Shown: positions 1-10,462, counted from the stretch's first letter. The stretch is 64,000 bases of DNA from Microvirga calopogonii (GCF_003347665.1 NZ_QDGA01000003.1:186001-250000); one strand, 5' to 3'. Program-made: numbers and translations. The notes: generated by a model not told the origin, from the letters alone.

Positions 1-474
1 CGCCTGGGCATCCTCGGCTGGTACTGGCTGCCGCTCTTCCCGATGTTCGTAGTGTTCTTCATCTCGGCCATGGCCGAGACGAACCGCCCGCCCTTCGACC
101 TGCCGGAAGCCGAATCCGAGCTCGTGGCCGGCTACATGGTGGAATATTCCTCCACGCCGTATCTGCTCTTCATGCTCGGCGAGTACGTGGCTATCATGAC
201 CATGTGCGCGCTCGGTACGATCCTGTTCCTTGGCGGCTGGCTGTCGCCGATCCCGTTCGCACCCTTCACCTGGGTGCCCGGCGTGATCTGGTTCGTGCTC
301 AAGGCAAGCTTCCTCTTCATCCTCATCGCCATGGTGAAAGCCCTGGTGCCACGCTACCGCTACGATCAACTCATGCGTCTCGGTTGGAAGGTATTCCTTC
401 CACTCTCCCTGGCGATGGTCGTGATCGTGGCAGCTGTCCTGATGGCGACCGGCAATGCGCCGGGCGTCCGCTAA
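1..474 (+). CDS. nuoH: NADH-quinone oxidoreductase subunit H (3' part)
   Basis: This is the C-terminal part of the complex I membrane subunit that links the quinone site to the proton-pumping arm. The frame is open from base 1, so the 5' end lies outside the window. The acidic quinone-loop motif [20 protein letters not shown] sits near the start and is diagnostic for NuoH. It is followed by hydrophobic membrane helices and a short basic stretch ([14 protein letters not shown]). It ends 12 bp before nuoI and heads the nuoH-N run. Nothing looks damaged; only the truncation by the window edge is notable. Confidence 0.97.
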   Translation, partial: RLGILGWYWLPLFPMFVVFFISAMAETNRPPFDLPEAESELVAGYMVEYSSTPYLLFMLGEYVAIMTMCALGTILFLGGWLSPIPFAPFTWVPGVIWFVLKASFLFILIAMVKALVPRYRYDQLMRLGWKVFLPLSLAMVVIVAAVLMATGNAPGVR

Positions 475-486
475 AGGAGATCGGCC

Positions 487-975
487 ATGCAGCTCGACCG
501 CATTGCCCAGTCCCTCCTGCTGAAGGAGTTCATTTCGGGTTTCATCTTGACGGTGAAGTACTTCTTCAAGCCGAAGGCCACTCTGAACTACCCCTTCGAA
601 ATGGGCCATCGCGGACCCCGGTTCCGCGGTGAGCATGCCCTGCGCCGCTATCCCAACGGGGAAGAGCGCTGCATCGCCTGCAAGCTGTGCGAGGCTATCT
701 GCCCGGCCCAGGCCATCACCATCGAAGCCGGCCCGCGCCGCAATGACGGCACCCGCCGTACGACGCGCTACGACATCGACATGGTGAAGTGCATCTATTG
801 CGGCATGTGCCAGGAGGCCTGCCCGGTGGATGCCATCGTGGAAGGGCCCAACCTCGAGTTCTCCGTGGAGACCCGCGAGGAGCTGTATTACGACAAGGCC
901 AAGCTTCTCGAGAACGGGGAGCGCTGGGAGCGGGAGATCGCGCGCAACATCGCGAAGACCGCGCCCTACCGGTAA
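487..975 (+). CDS. nuoI: NADH-quinone oxidoreductase subunit I
   Basis: This is the peripheral-arm complex I subunit (162 aa) that carries iron-sulfur clusters N6a and N6b and passes electrons to the terminal cluster near quinone. Two complete 4Fe-4S motifs are visible: [12 protein letters not shown] (Cys62, 65, 68, 72) and [12 protein letters not shown] (Cys102, 105, 108, 112). The N-terminus has the usual amphipathic membrane-contacting helix. A strong AAGGAGA ribosome-binding site precedes the ATG. Length is normal for the family. It is followed by a 225-bp gap that carries a hairpin repeat, the largest gap inside this nuo run. Confidence 0.98.
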   Translation: MQLDRIAQSLLLKEFISGFILTVKYFFKPKATLNYPFEMGHRGPRFRGEHALRRYPNGEERCIACKLCEAICPAQAITIEAGPRRNDGTRRTTRYDIDMVKCIYCGMCQEACPVDAIVEGPNLEFSVETREELYYDKAKLLENGERWEREIARNIAKTAPYR

Positions 976-980
976 GCAAA

Positions 981-1023
981 GCATTTTTCGGTGAAGTGGA
1001 CCCTGATTCACTTCAGAAAATGC
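981..1023 (+). repeat. hairpin repeat between nuoI and nuoJ
   Basis: This is a nested inverted repeat. The outer arms are GCATTTT and AAAATGC, and the inner arms are GAAGTG and CACTTC, around an 8-9 nt loop. It has the look of a dispersed intergenic palindrome and lacks a U-tract, so it is unlikely to be a simple terminator. The rest of the 225-bp gap (to 1200) shows no gene. It sits inside an operon whose genes must be co-transcribed, so it may affect mRNA processing; that is inference. Confidence 0.6.
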
Positions 1024-1200
1024 GTCAAGGAATTGGAGCTGACCCTGCGAAGTAGGGCAGCTCCGGGCTTCTTACCCGACAAGGGCAGGGGGCAAGCAGG
1101 TCCGGCGGGTTGTGCCCGTTGGATTCGGATTTTATAGACAGGCCACCGGGTTATCCGGGGCCACGTCGGAAGGGGCCGCCTTGGGCGGCTTGAGCTGAGC

Positions 1201-1815
1201 ATGACGGTTACCGCCGCCTTCTTCTATCTGTTCGCGACGATCACGATCGCCTCCGGCTTCATGGTGATTGCCTCCCGCAATCCCGTGCAGTCGGTGCTGT
1301 TTCTCATTCTGGCCTTCGTCAACGCGGCGGGCCTGTTCCTGATGATGGGAGCGGAGTTCCTCGCGATGATCCTGGTCATCGTCTATGTGGGCGCGGTCGC
1401 GGTGCTCTTCCTCTTCGTCGTGATGATGCTCGACGTCGATTTCGCAGCACTCCGCCAGGGCTTCCTCCAATACCTGCCCATCGGCGGGGTGATCGGGGTG
1501 ATCTTCCTGCTCGAGCTGATCCTGGTCGTCGGTGCCTATTCCATCGATCCCGGGCTCGTGCGCTCGCCGGCCGTTCCGATCCCTTCGCCCGAGGTCATGA
1601 CCAACACCGAGGCTCTCGGCCAGGTGCTATACACCCGATACTTCTACTTCTTCCAAGCCGCCGGCCTGATCCTGCTGGTCGCCATGATCGGCGCGATCGT
1701 GCTGACCCTGCGCGAGCGCGTCGGTGTCCGGCGCCAGGATATTTCCAGGCAGAACGCCAGGACGCAGGAAACCGCCGTCGAGGTGCGGAAGGTTCCCTTC
1801 CGCCAGGGCATCTGA
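1201..1815 (+). CDS. nuoJ: NADH-quinone oxidoreductase subunit J
   Basis: This is a complex I membrane subunit (204 aa), one of the small core subunits at the base of the proton-translocating arm. It shows about five hydrophobic helices and the family motif [20 protein letters not shown], including the glutamate and the pi-bulge-type glycine/valine-rich helix of TM3. The charged C-terminal tail (after about residue 170) is cytoplasmic-like and variable. The ATG lies 225 bp after nuoI with only a weak ribosome-binding site. nuoK follows after 11 bp. Confidence 0.97.
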   Translation: MTVTAAFFYLFATITIASGFMVIASRNPVQSVLFLILAFVNAAGLFLMMGAEFLAMILVIVYVGAVAVLFLFVVMMLDVDFAALRQGFLQYLPIGGVIGVIFLLELILVVGAYSIDPGLVRSPAVPIPSPEVMTNTEALGQVLYTRYFYFFQAAGLILLVAMIGAIVLTLRERVGVRRQDISRQNARTQETAVEVRKVPFRQGI

Positions 1816-1826
1816 GGAGGCACGCA

Positions 1827-2135
1827 ATGGTTATCGGACTGGGCCATTATCTCACCGTCGCCGCCGTGCTCTTCACGCTTGGGGTCTTCGGCATCTTCAT
1901 CAACCGGAAGAACGTGATCGTCATCCTGATGTCCATCGAGCTCATTCTGCTCGCAGTGAACATCAACATGGTCGCGTTCTCGACCCACCTGAACGACATC
2001 GTCGGCCAGATCTTCGCCATGCTGATCCTCACGGTCGCGGCGGCGGAGGCAGCGATCGGCCTTGCCATTCTGGTGGTGTTCTTCCGCAACCGCGGATCCA
2101 TCGCGGTCGAGGATGTCAACAGGTTGAGGGGCTAA
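1827..2135 (+). CDS. nuoK: NADH-quinone oxidoreductase subunit K
   Basis: This is a complex I membrane subunit of the standard 102 aa with three transmembrane helices. The two buried glutamates required for proton transfer are present in [13 protein letters not shown] (TM2) and in the [12 protein letters not shown] stretch (TM3). A GAGGAGG ribosome-binding site overlaps the end of nuoJ. Sequence and spacing are typical of an intact nuo operon. Confidence 0.98.
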   Translation: MVIGLGHYLTVAAVLFTLGVFGIFINRKNVIVILMSIELILLAVNINMVAFSTHLNDIVGQIFAMLILTVAAAEAAIGLAILVVFFRNRGSIAVEDVNRLRG

Positions 2136-2164
2136 GCCCAAACGGATTGGCGAAGTAAACGAAC

Positions 2165-4216
2165 ATGTATCACGCAATCGTCTTCCTGCCGCTCGTCGGC
2201 TTCCTCATCGCAGGCATCTTCGGACGCGTCCTTGGCGCCCGGCCGAGTGAGATCATCACCACGGCGCTCCTGTTCGTGGCGGCGGTTCTCTCCTGGGTAT
2301 CCTTCATCCATGTGGGTTTCGGCGAGGAGCCGATGATCCGCGTGCAGATCGCCCAGTGGATGTCCGTCGGTGACCTCCAGGTGGATTGGGCGTTTCGCAT
2401 CGACACGCTGACCGCCATGATGCTGGTGGTGGTCAACACGGTCTCGGCGCTCGTGCATCTCTATTCCATCGGCTACATGCACGAGGATCCGCACCGCCCG
2501 CGCTTCTTTGCCTACCTGTCGCTCTTCACCTTCGCCATGCTCATGCTGGTGACGGCCGACAACCTCGTCCAGATGTTCTTCGGTTGGGAAGGCGTGGGCC
2601 TCGCGAGCTACCTGCTGATCGGCTTCTGGTATCAGAAGGATTCGGCCAACGCGGCCGCCATGAAGGCGTTCATCGTCAACCGCGTCGGCGATTTCGGCTT
2701 CCTGCTCGGCATCTTCACGATCTTCGTGCTGTTCAACGGCGTCACTTTCGACCAGATCTTCCCGCGTGTGTCCGAGTTCGCTGACGCGAAGTTCCATTTC
2801 CTCGGGATCGAGTGGCACGCCCTGACCATTGCCTGCCTGCTGCTTTTCATGGGCGCCATGGGCAAGTCGGCGCAGTTCCTCCTGCACACCTGGCTTCCTG
2901 ATGCGATGGAAGGTCCGACGCCGGTTTCCGCGCTCATCCATGCCGCCACCATGGTGACGGCCGGCGTATTCATGGTCGCGCGCCTGTCGCCGGTGTTCGA
3001 GTACGCTCCGGCGGCTCTGACGGTCGTCACCGTGATCGGCGGGATCACGGCCTTCTTCGCCGCGACCGTCGGTCTGGTTCAGAACGACATCAAGCGCGTC
3101 ATCGCCTATTCGACCTGCTCGCAGCTCGGGTACATGTTCGTCGGCCTTGGGGTCGGCGCCTACGGGGCGGGTGTGTTCCACCTGTTCACCCACGCCTTCT
3201 TCAAGGCCCTCCTGTTTCTTGGCGCGGGCTCTGTCATCCATGCCATGCACCATGAGCAGGATATCCGCCACATGGGTGCTCTGCGTCGCTACATCCCGTT
3301 CACGACGGCGATGATGGCGATCGGCACACTGGCGCTTACCGGCTTCCCGTTAACTGCGGGCTACTACTCGAAGGATGCGATCATCGAGGCAGCCTATGCA
3401 GCCCATTCGTCGGCCGGATCCTTCGCCTTCCTGGCAACCGTCGTCGCAGCCTTCATGACATCGTTCTACTCGTGGCGCCTGTTCTTCCTGACCTTCGAGG
3501 GAAGTGCGCGCTGGGGACACGGACATCATGCGCCGAGCGCCCACGAGGGCGTCGAGCATGACGAATCGGGTCACGACGTCGAACCCGCATCTCATGCTCA
3601 GCACGAGCACGGCCGTGACGACCATGCTCATGGCCACCATGGCTCGCACATGCCGCACGAGAGCCCACTCGTGATGCTGCTGCCGCTTCTGGTGCTTGCG
3701 ACCGGTGCGGTTCTTGCCGGCATCGTCTTCCACGGCGCCTTTATCGGCGAGGGCTACCAGGAGTTCTGGAAGGGTGCGTTGTTCACCCGCCCGGAAAATG
3801 AGATCCTGGAGACGATGCACCATCTCCCGGGCTGGGTGCCGCTGCTGCCCACGATCATGATGATCCTCGGCTTCCTTGTCGCTGTGTACATGTACATCAT
3901 CGACAATAAGCAGCCGGCGAAGCTCGCGGCCGATCACCCGATCCTGTACCGTTTCCTCCTGAACAAGTGGTACTTCGACGAGCTTTACGACGCGATCTTC
4001 GTGCGGCCCGCCATGGCCATCGGCCGGTTCTTCTGGCGGACGGGCGACCAGCGCATCATCGACGGGCTCGGGCCTGACGGCATCTCGGCCCGCGTCCTGG
4101 ATGTGACGCGGGGCGTGGTGCGGGTCCAGACGGGCTACGTCTACCACTATGCCTTCGCGATGCTGATCGGCGTTGCCGCTCTCGTGACCTTCTATCTCTT
4201 CAGGGGAGCCCACTAA
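2165..4216 (+). CDS. nuoL: NADH-quinone oxidoreductase subunit L
   Basis: This is the distal antiporter-like complex I subunit (683 aa) that also supplies the long lateral helix HL. Antiporter motifs are clear: [18 protein letters not shown] with the key glutamate, then [20 protein letters not shown] with the key lysine. The C-terminal third carries the HL and last helix. A hydrophilic insert at about residues 449-498 is strikingly histidine-rich, with about 15 His in 50 residues and interspersed Asp/Glu. The stop overlaps the nuoM start (TAATG), indicating translational coupling. Confidence 0.98.
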   Translation: MYHAIVFLPLVGFLIAGIFGRVLGARPSEIITTALLFVAAVLSWVSFIHVGFGEEPMIRVQIAQWMSVGDLQVDWAFRIDTLTAMMLVVVNTVSALVHLYSIGYMHEDPHRPRFFAYLSLFTFAMLMLVTADNLVQMFFGWEGVGLASYLLIGFWYQKDSANAAAMKAFIVNRVGDFGFLLGIFTIFVLFNGVTFDQIFPRVSEFADAKFHFLGIEWHALTIACLLLFMGAMGKSAQFLLHTWLPDAMEGPTPVSALIHAATMVTAGVFMVARLSPVFEYAPAALTVVTVIGGITAFFAATVGLVQNDIKRVIAYSTCSQLGYMFVGLGVGAYGAGVFHLFTHAFFKALLFLGAGSVIHAMHHEQDIRHMGALRRYIPFTTAMMAIGTLALTGFPLTAGYYSKDAIIEAAYAAHSSAGSFAFLATVVAAFMTSFYSWRLFFLTFEGSARWGHGHHAPSAHEGVEHDESGHDVEPASHAQHEHGRDDHAHGHHGSHMPHESPLVMLLPLLVLATGAVLAGIVFHGAFIGEGYQEFWKGALFTRPENEILETMHHLPGWVPLLPTIMMILGFLVAVYMYIIDNKQPAKLAADHPILYRFLLNKWYFDELYDAIFVRPAMAIGRFFWRTGDQRIIDGLGPDGISARVLDVTRGVVRVQTGYVYHYAFAMLIGVAALVTFYLFRGAH

Positions 4217-5727
4217 TGCTCGGCTTCGGCATCCTCTCCGGCCTTCTCATCCTTCCTCTCGTCGGAGCGGCCTTTATCCTGACCCTGCGCGGCGACAGCG
4301 ACGCTGCTCGCTCGAATGCGCGCTGGACTGCTCTCGCCACGACGATCGCGACCTTCCTGCTGTCGCTCGTGGCCTGGGCGCGTTTCGACATCACCTCGGC
4401 CTCGTTCCAGTTGGTGGAGAGCCATGCCTGGTTGACCGACACGATCCGGTTCAAGCTCGGCGTCGACGGCTTCTCCATGCCGCTTGTCCTGCTCACGACG
4501 TTCCTGATGCCGTTCTGTATCCTGGCTTCGTGGGACTCGATCGAAACCCGGGTGAAGGAATACTTCGTCGCCTTCCTGGTGCTCGAAACCACGATGATCG
4601 GCGTGTTCTGCGCGCTCGACCTCGTGCTGTTCTACCTGTTCTTCGAGGCTGGCCTCATCCCGATGTTCCTCATCATCGGCATTTGGGGCGGCAAGCGGCG
4701 CATCTACGCGAGCTTCAAGTTCTTCCTCTACACCCTGCTCGGCTCTGTCCTGATGCTGCTGGCCATCATGGCCATGTACTGGACCGCCGGCACGACCGAC
4801 ATCCCGACGCTGCTTGCCTACAAGTTCGCTTCGAGCCTGCAGATCTGGCTCTGGCTGGCGTTCTTTGCCTCTTTCGCGGTGAAGATGCCGATGTGGCCGG
4901 TCCACACCTGGCTGCCCGACGCGCACGTGGAAGCCCCGACGGCTGGCTCGGTGATTCTGGCAGGCGTTCTCCTGAAGATGGGTGGTTACGGCTTCATCCG
5001 AGTGTCGCTGCCCATGTTCCCGGATGCGTCGCTCTATTTCGCCCCGCTGGTCTACGCTCTTTCCGTCATCGCGATCATCTACACGTCGCTGGTCGCGCTG
5101 ATGCAGGAGGACATCAAGAAGCTCATCGCCTATTCCTCGGTGGCGCATATGGGTTTCGTGACCATGGGCCTGTTCAGTATGAACGAGCAGGGCATCCAGG
5201 GCGCCATGTTCACCATGATCTCCCACGGCCTCGTCTCGGGCGCGCTCTTCCTCAGCGTTGGCGTGATCTATGACCGAATGCACACCCGCGAGATCAAGGC
5301 CTATGGAGGGTTGGTGAACCGGATGCCGCTCTATGCGGTGGTCTTCCTCATCCTGACCATGGCGAACGTGGCTCTGCCCGGCACCTCCGGCTTCATCGGC
5401 GAGTTCCTGACCCTCATGGGGGCCTTCCGGTCCAACACATGGGTGGCGTTCTTCGCCGCCAGCGGCGTGATCCTCTCGGCGGCCTATGCGCTCTGGCTGT
5501 ACCGCCGCGTGGTGTACGGACCGCTCGACAAGCCCGCGCTCCAGGGGATCACGGATCTGAACCGTCGCGAGATCATCACCTTCGCGCCGCTCATTCTCCT
5601 CATCATCTATTACGGCGTGCAGCCCGGCCCCATCCTCGACGCCTTCGCGGCTCCGACGGATGCGCTCATGAGCAACGTTCAGGCTGCGCTCGCCACCGTG
5701 AAAACGGCCGCTGTCGCCGCACACTGA
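4216..5727 (+). CDS. nuoM: NADH-quinone oxidoreductase subunit M
   Basis: This is the middle antiporter-like complex I subunit (503 aa, about 14 helices). It has the conserved glutamate in [18 protein letters not shown] and the lysine/proline-rich broken-helix motif [20 protein letters not shown]. The mid-membrane second lysine region [19 protein letters not shown] is also intact. It starts on the last base of the nuoL stop and is followed by nuoN after 7 bp. Length and motifs are normal. Confidence 0.98.
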   Translation: MLGFGILSGLLILPLVGAAFILTLRGDSDAARSNARWTALATTIATFLLSLVAWARFDITSASFQLVESHAWLTDTIRFKLGVDGFSMPLVLLTTFLMPFCILASWDSIETRVKEYFVAFLVLETTMIGVFCALDLVLFYLFFEAGLIPMFLIIGIWGGKRRIYASFKFFLYTLLGSVLMLLAIMAMYWTAGTTDIPTLLAYKFASSLQIWLWLAFFASFAVKMPMWPVHTWLPDAHVEAPTAGSVILAGVLLKMGGYGFIRVSLPMFPDASLYFAPLVYALSVIAIIYTSLVALMQEDIKKLIAYSSVAHMGFVTMGLFSMNEQGIQGAMFTMISHGLVSGALFLSVGVIYDRMHTREIKAYGGLVNRMPLYAVVFLILTMANVALPGTSGFIGEFLTLMGAFRSNTWVAFFAASGVILSAAYALWLYRRVVYGPLDKPALQGITDLNRREIITFAPLILLIIYYGVQPGPILDAFAAPTDALMSNVQAALATVKTAAVAAH

Positions 5728-5734
5728 GGTTTCG

Positions 5735-7174
5735 ATGAATCCCGCCCTCACCATTCCAGCTTTCGGTCCGATGTTGCCAGAGATCCTCATGGCAGTCGGA
5801 GTCCTCGTCCTGGTCCTGTTCGGCGCATTCCGCGGCGAGCGTCCCGGTTACGGCATGAGCATCATCGCACTGGCGCTTCTCGCCGTCACGTTCGTAGCGG
5901 TGCTGATGCTACCGGGCGATCGGGTCGAGACCATGGCCGGCTCCTTCGTGTTCGACGGTTTCGCGAAATTCATGAAGGCGTTGACGCTCCTGGCCTCGGC
6001 CGGTGGCATCATTCTCTCTCTGGATTACATGCGCCGTGAAGGGATCTACCGCTTCGAGTATCCGATCCTTATCGTTCTCTCGACCATCGGCATGATGATG
6101 GTCATCTCGGCAAACGACCTGATCGCTCTCTATCTCGGCCTGGAGCTGCTCAGTCTCTCATCCTATGTGATCGCGGCGTTCGACCGTGACAATGCGCGCT
6201 CGACCGAGGCCGGCCTGAAGTACTTTGTGCTTGGTGCGCTCTCCTCGGGCATGTTGCTGTACGGTGCCTCGCTGGTCTACGGCTTCGCTGGCAGCGTCTC
6301 GTTCCCGGTGATCGCCACGGTCCTGCAGGGGAACGTGGGCATTGGTGCTATCGTCGGCCTCGTGTTCGTGGCCGCTGGCATCGCGTTCAAGATTTCCGCA
6401 GTGCCGTTCCATATGTGGACGCCCGACGTCTACGAAGGATCTCCTACGCCTGTGACAGCCTTCTTCGCCGCCGCGCCCAAGATGGCCGGCATGGCTATGG
6501 CCACCCGCGTGTTCATCGATTGCTTCCCGGGCATTTTGATCCAGTGGCAGCAGATCATCGTTTTCATCTCGATTGCCTCGATGGCGCTCGGCTCCTTCGC
6601 GGCTATCGGCCAGCGTAACCTCAAGCGCCTGATGGCCTATTCGTCCATCGGCAACGTGGGTTATGCGCTGATCGGCCTTGCGGCCGGCACGCCCGAGGGC
6701 ATCCAGGGCGTCGTCATCTACATGGCGATCTACCTTGCCATGACGCTCGGCACCTTCGCGGTCATCCTTGGTATGCGCCGCGGCAACGTGATGTTCGAGT
6801 CGATCGACGACCTTTCCGGCCTCGCCCGCACCCATCCGGCCCTTGCGTTCTGCCTGGCGATGATGATGTTCTCGCTGGCCGGTATTCCGCCGCTTGCAGG
6901 CTTCTTCGCCAAGTTCTACGTCTTCGCCGCCGCGATCCAGGCCAATCTCGTGACGCTCGCCGTGATCGGCGTCGTGACGAGCGTGATCGGCGCCTATTAC
7001 TACCTGCGCATCGTGAAGGTCATGTACTTCGACGCGCCGGTCGAGCGGTTCGAGCGTATGTCCCCGGGCGTGAGCTTCGTTCTCGTGCTGTCGAGCGCCG
7101 TGGTACTCCTGTTCTGGTTGGTTCCGGCACCCATCGTCAACGCAGCGGGCGCCGCTGCGCGCTCCTTGTTCTGA
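5735..7174 (+). CDS. nuoN: NADH-quinone oxidoreductase subunit N
   Basis: This is the third antiporter-like complex I subunit (479 aa) and the last nuo gene here. Diagnostic stretches are LIALYLGLELLSLSSYVIAA (key glutamate), KISAVPFHMWTPDVYEGSPT, and RNLKRLMAYSSIGNVGYALI. The start ATG follows nuoM closely. Its stop is separated by 2 bp from the GTG of birA, so birA and the genes after it are probably read through from the nuo operon. Confidence 0.98.
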   Translation: MNPALTIPAFGPMLPEILMAVGVLVLVLFGAFRGERPGYGMSIIALALLAVTFVAVLMLPGDRVETMAGSFVFDGFAKFMKALTLLASAGGIILSLDYMRREGIYRFEYPILIVLSTIGMMMVISANDLIALYLGLELLSLSSYVIAAFDRDNARSTEAGLKYFVLGALSSGMLLYGASLVYGFAGSVSFPVIATVLQGNVGIGAIVGLVFVAAGIAFKISAVPFHMWTPDVYEGSPTPVTAFFAAAPKMAGMAMATRVFIDCFPGILIQWQQIIVFISIASMALGSFAAIGQRNLKRLMAYSSIGNVGYALIGLAAGTPEGIQGVVIYMAIYLAMTLGTFAVILGMRRGNVMFESIDDLSGLARTHPALAFCLAMMMFSLAGIPPLAGFFAKFYVFAAAIQANLVTLAVIGVVTSVIGAYYYLRIVKVMYFDAPVERFERMSPGVSFVLVLSSAVVLLFWLVPAPIVNAAGAAARSLF

Positions 7175-7176
7175 TC

Positions 7177-8001
7177 GTGCATCTGTCGGCTGAGACGGAG
7201 GCCGCCGGTTATCGGCTTCTCTCGCTCGAGGCGACGGGCTCGACGAACGATGACGCACTGCAGGCTGCCCGGAACGGCGATCCAGGTCAGCTCTGGATCA
7301 CCTCGGCCGAGCAGCTGGCGGGCAGGGGGAGGCACGGCAGGAAATGGTCGTCGCCTCCCGGCAACCTCTACGCCAGCCTCCTTCTGATCGACCCGTGCGA
7401 CATGCCCTCGGCTCCGCAGCTGGGTTTCGTCGCCGGGCTTGCCTTGCATGAGGCCGTCGAGGCCGTGACGGGAATCGGCGCACCGCGTCTTTCCCTGAAA
7501 TGGCCGAATGACCTCCTTCTCGATGGCGCAAAGTTGTCCGGCCTCCTGCTGGAAGGACATCGCCTCCAGCCGAACGGGCCTGTCGCTATCGTCATCGGCT
7601 TTGGGGTGAATGTCGTTTTCGCGCCGACCGGTACGCCATACCCGGCGACCACGTTGCAGGTTATCAAACCGGGTCTCGACAGAAGCGAGGTGCTCCGCGC
7701 CCTGTCCTCCGCTTTCGCCGCTACATTCTCGGCTTGGCGCACGTCTTCGAGGATGAATGTGTCGGATCCGTTCGGCGCCATCCGACGGCTCTGGCTGGAA
7801 CGGGCCGCTGGCCTCGGGCAGGAGGTCACGCTCCGCTTGCCCTCTGGTGACAAGAAGGGAACATTCGAGGGGCTCGACAGGTTCGGACGCTTGCAGTTGA
7901 AAAGCCTCGACGGCTTGGAACTCATCGATGCAGGCGACCTTTATTTTCCCAATTTGCTGCACGATATAGCCAAGCCTGAGGCTGGCTCGAAAAGGTTTTG
8001 A
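7177..8001 (+). CDS. birA: biotin--[acetyl-CoA-carboxylase] ligase
   Basis: This enzyme attaches biotin to the carrier lysine of biotin carboxylases by way of biotinyl-AMP. The 274-aa protein has the adenylate/biotin loop GRGRHGRKWSSPPGNLYAS near residue 50 and KWPNDLLLDGAKLSGLLLE near residue 108, followed by the small C-terminal BPL_C domain. It lacks an N-terminal winged helix, so it is the monofunctional (class I) type and not a repressor. The start is GTG, 2 bp after nuoN. Its last bases overlap the region just before the RNase J start. This placement after nuoN is common in rhizobia. Confidence 0.95.
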   Translation: MHLSAETEAAGYRLLSLEATGSTNDDALQAARNGDPGQLWITSAEQLAGRGRHGRKWSSPPGNLYASLLLIDPCDMPSAPQLGFVAGLALHEAVEAVTGIGAPRLSLKWPNDLLLDGAKLSGLLLEGHRLQPNGPVAIVIGFGVNVVFAPTGTPYPATTLQVIKPGLDRSEVLRALSSAFAATFSAWRTSSRMNVSDPFGAIRRLWLERAAGLGQEVTLRLPSGDKKGTFEGLDRFGRLQLKSLDGLELIDAGDLYFPNLLHDIAKPEAGSKRF

Positions 8002-8006
8002 CTTTG

Positions 8007-9680
8007 ATGGCTTCTAACCAGGACGAATTGGTCTTTCTCCCCCTTGGAGGACTCGGCGAGATCGGCATGAATGCTGCGCTCTACGGCTTTGGGTCCGAGG
8101 CGGAGCGGCAGTGGATTCTGGTCGATTGCGGTATGGGCTTCGGCGGCGAGGAGAACCTGCCTGGCATCGACCTCGTCTATCCGGACCTGCGCTTCATCGA
8201 GGAAGAGCGCCACAATCTTCTGGGGATCTTCATCACCCATGCCCATGAGGACCACATCGGCGCGCTCGTCGAGATGTGGCCACGCCTCCAGGCCCCAGTC
8301 TATGCAACCAAGTTCGCCATCGGGCTTCTGGAGACGCGGCGCCTGTCGGAGCCCGATGCGCCGAAGGTCGACCTCAATGAGATCGCGCCCGGTCAGCGTC
8401 TGAAACTTGGCCCGTTCGACATCGAATACGTTCCGGTTGCGCACTCGATTCCGGAATCGAATGCTCTCGCCATTCGTACGCCCCAGGGGCTCGTGGTGCA
8501 TACGGGGGACTGGAAGCTCGACAATACACCTTATCTCGGCAGCCTCACATCGGAAGAAGCCTTTCGCGCCCTCGGTGACGAAGGGGTGCTGGCGCTTGTC
8601 TGCGACTCCACCAATGTCGTCCGTGAGGGCACGAGCCCCAGCGAGTCCGACGTTGCGAGAAGCCTGGCCGAGCTGATCAAGGATGCACCGCATCGCGTCG
8701 CAGTCACTACCTTCGCGTCAAACGTTGCGCGTATCCGCTCGATTGCGGAGGCCGCCCGCGAGTGCGGCCGCGACGTTGTGGTGGTCGGCCGCGCCATGGA
8801 CCGAGTCGTCGAGGTGGCCAAGGAGTGCGGCTATCTCGAAGGGCTGCCGGAATTTCGGTCCACGGAGAATTTCGGCTACATCCCGCGCGACAAGATCGTT
8901 GCCATCCTGACGGGCTCCCAGGGTGAGCCCCGCGCGGCCCTGGCCAGGATCGCCCAGGATGAACACCCGGACATCGCACTCTCCTCCGGGGATCGGGTGA
9001 TTTTCTCATCCCGGGCCATCCCGGGAAATGAGAAGGGCGTGGGCTCGATCATCAATAATCTGATCGAGCAGGGTATCGAGGTCATCACCGACCGCACTGA
9101 GCTTGTCCATGTCTCTGGCCATCCCCGGCGCGGAGAGCTGGAGCAGATGTACCGGTGGACCCGGCCGCGCATCGCCATACCAGCCCATGGCGAGCCGTTG
9201 CACCTGAGCGAGCACGCGAAGTTCGCCAGGGCCCAAGGCGTCCCTGAGGTCGTCCGCGCCAAAAATGGGACCCTCGTGCGCCTTGCCCCTGGCCCGGCCG
9301 AGATCATCGATAACATTCCGGCTGGCCGCCTCTACCGCGACGGCAATATCGTCATCGGAGCAGGTGAGCGGGCCTTGCCGGAGCGCCGCAAGCTCGCGTT
9401 CGCCGGCATTGTCACCGTGGCCATCGCCATCGATGATCGTGGTGAACTTGTCGGCGACCCTGTGATCGACGCCATGGGTCTGCCTGACAAGAACCGCCAA
9501 GGAAGGGACCTGACGGACATCATCGCCGATACGGTCGGCGATCTGCTCGACAGCCTGTCTAAAGCCAAACGGCGAGATCCAGAAGCCGTTGAGAATGCAG
9601 TCCATCGGGCCGTTCGTGCGGCAGTGAACCAGGAATGGGGCAAGAAGCCCGCCTGCCACGTACTCGTCATCGAGGCCTAA
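8007..9680 (+). CDS. rnj: ribonuclease J
   Basis: This is an RNA-processing nuclease of the metallo-beta-lactamase/beta-CASP family with 5'-exo and endo activity. Metal ligands are visible in THAHEDHIG (His78, His80, Asp82, His83). The beta-CASP motifs follow, including GDWKLD and SGHPRRGELEQM, and then the C-terminal domain. I chose ATG 8007 over the TTG at 7998 because the AAAAGG box at 7990-7995 is 11 nt from the ATG but only 2 nt from the TTG. The product is 557 aa. It is cotranscribed with birA and mce. Confidence 0.94.
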   Translation: MASNQDELVFLPLGGLGEIGMNAALYGFGSEAERQWILVDCGMGFGGEENLPGIDLVYPDLRFIEEERHNLLGIFITHAHEDHIGALVEMWPRLQAPVYATKFAIGLLETRRLSEPDAPKVDLNEIAPGQRLKLGPFDIEYVPVAHSIPESNALAIRTPQGLVVHTGDWKLDNTPYLGSLTSEEAFRALGDEGVLALVCDSTNVVREGTSPSESDVARSLAELIKDAPHRVAVTTFASNVARIRSIAEAARECGRDVVVVGRAMDRVVEVAKECGYLEGLPEFRSTENFGYIPRDKIVAILTGSQGEPRAALARIAQDEHPDIALSSGDRVIFSSRAIPGNEKGVGSIINNLIEQGIEVITDRTELVHVSGHPRRGELEQMYRWTRPRIAIPAHGEPLHLSEHAKFARAQGVPEVVRAKNGTLVRLAPGPAEIIDNIPAGRLYRDGNIVIGAGERALPERRKLAFAGIVTVAIAIDDRGELVGDPVIDAMGLPDKNRQGRDLTDIIADTVGDLLDSLSKAKRRDPEAVENAVHRAVRAAVNQEWGKKPACHVLVIEA

Positions 9681-9694
9681 TAGGGGAAGTTCCG

Positions 9695-10099
9695 ATGATC
9701 GGACGTCTCAACCATGTCGCCATCGCCGTGCCTGACATTGCGGCGGCCGCCGAGATGTACCGCAAGACGCTCGGGGCCGAGGTTTCAGCACCCGAAGCGC
9801 TGGAAGAGCATGGCGTGACGGTCGTCTTCATTACCCTGCCCAACACCAAGATCGAACTCCTGGAACCCTTAGGTGGAGAATCGCCCATCGCACGGTTCCT
9901 GGAGAGGAACCCGGACGGCGGCATGCATCACATCTGCTATGAAGTGGACGATATCGTCGCGGCGCGGGACCAGCTTGTGAATTCCGGGGCAAGGGTGCTC
10001 GGCTCCGGCGAACCCCGGATCGGAGCTCATGGAAAGCCGGTGCTTTTTCTCCATCCGAAGGATTTCAACGGCACGCTTATCGAGCTTGAGCAGACCTGA
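9695..10099 (+). CDS. mce: methylmalonyl-CoA epimerase
   Basis: This enzyme interconverts (R)- and (S)-methylmalonyl-CoA in propionyl-CoA breakdown. The 134-aa VOC-fold protein begins RLNHVAIAVPDI, with the first metal-binding His. It contains GGMHHICYEVDDI (second His region) and ends with the terminal glutamate-containing strand GTLIELEQT. The ATG follows a TAGGGGAA ribosome-binding site 8 bp upstream. It lies between RNase J and a DUF1467 protein, a pairing often seen in alphaproteobacteria. The acyl-CoA mutase itself is not in this window. Confidence 0.92.
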   Translation: MIGRLNHVAIAVPDIAAAAEMYRKTLGAEVSAPEALEEHGVTVVFITLPNTKIELLEPLGGESPIARFLERNPDGGMHHICYEVDDIVAARDQLVNSGARVLGSGEPRIGAHGKPVLFLHPKDFNGTLIELEQT

Positions 10100-10106
10100 G
10101 GACAAG

Positions 10107-10445
10107 GTGTTGATAAGCTTTGTAAAAAAACTGGCAGGGTCGCTCTGGTCCACAATTGCCGTCGTGGCGGTCGTCTCCGGCATCGCAGTCGCCATCGCTG
10201 TCAATGCTTTCGGACTCCGAGTAAGCGGAGCCTTGGCACTTTACTTCGTGATATGGTGGATCCTGCTCTTCGCTGTCCTGCCCTTCGGCATCCGCAGCCA
10301 GGTCGAGACCGGGGAGGTCATCCAGGGAAGCGAGCCCGGAGCCCCGGCACTTCCAGCTCTGCGCGAAAAGGCGATCTGGACGACACTCGTTGCGTCCATC
10401 GTTCTCGTGATTGCCGCTGCAGTCTTCCCACTGGCGGGTCTCTAA
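10107..10445 (+). CDS. DUF1467 family membrane protein
   Basis: This is a small inner-membrane protein (112 aa) of unknown function. The family core is ALYFVIWWILLFAVLPFGIR followed by a polar loop (SQVETGEVIQGSEPGAPA) and a final hydrophobic helix. An extra N-terminal hydrophobic helix (about residues 10-32) precedes the core. The start is uncertain: GTG 10107 or TTG 10110 are the plausible codons next to a GAGGA box at 10098-10102, overlapping the mce stop. Genes of this family commonly follow mce, but no function is established. The protein ends just before the small-RNA region. Confidence 0.8.
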   Translation: MLISFVKKLAGSLWSTIAVVAVVSGIAVAIAVNAFGLRVSGALALYFVIWWILLFAVLPFGIRSQVETGEVIQGSEPGAPALPALREKAIWTTLVASIVLVIAAAVFPLAGL

Positions 10446-10462
10446 GCGGAAGCAGGCAGTGC

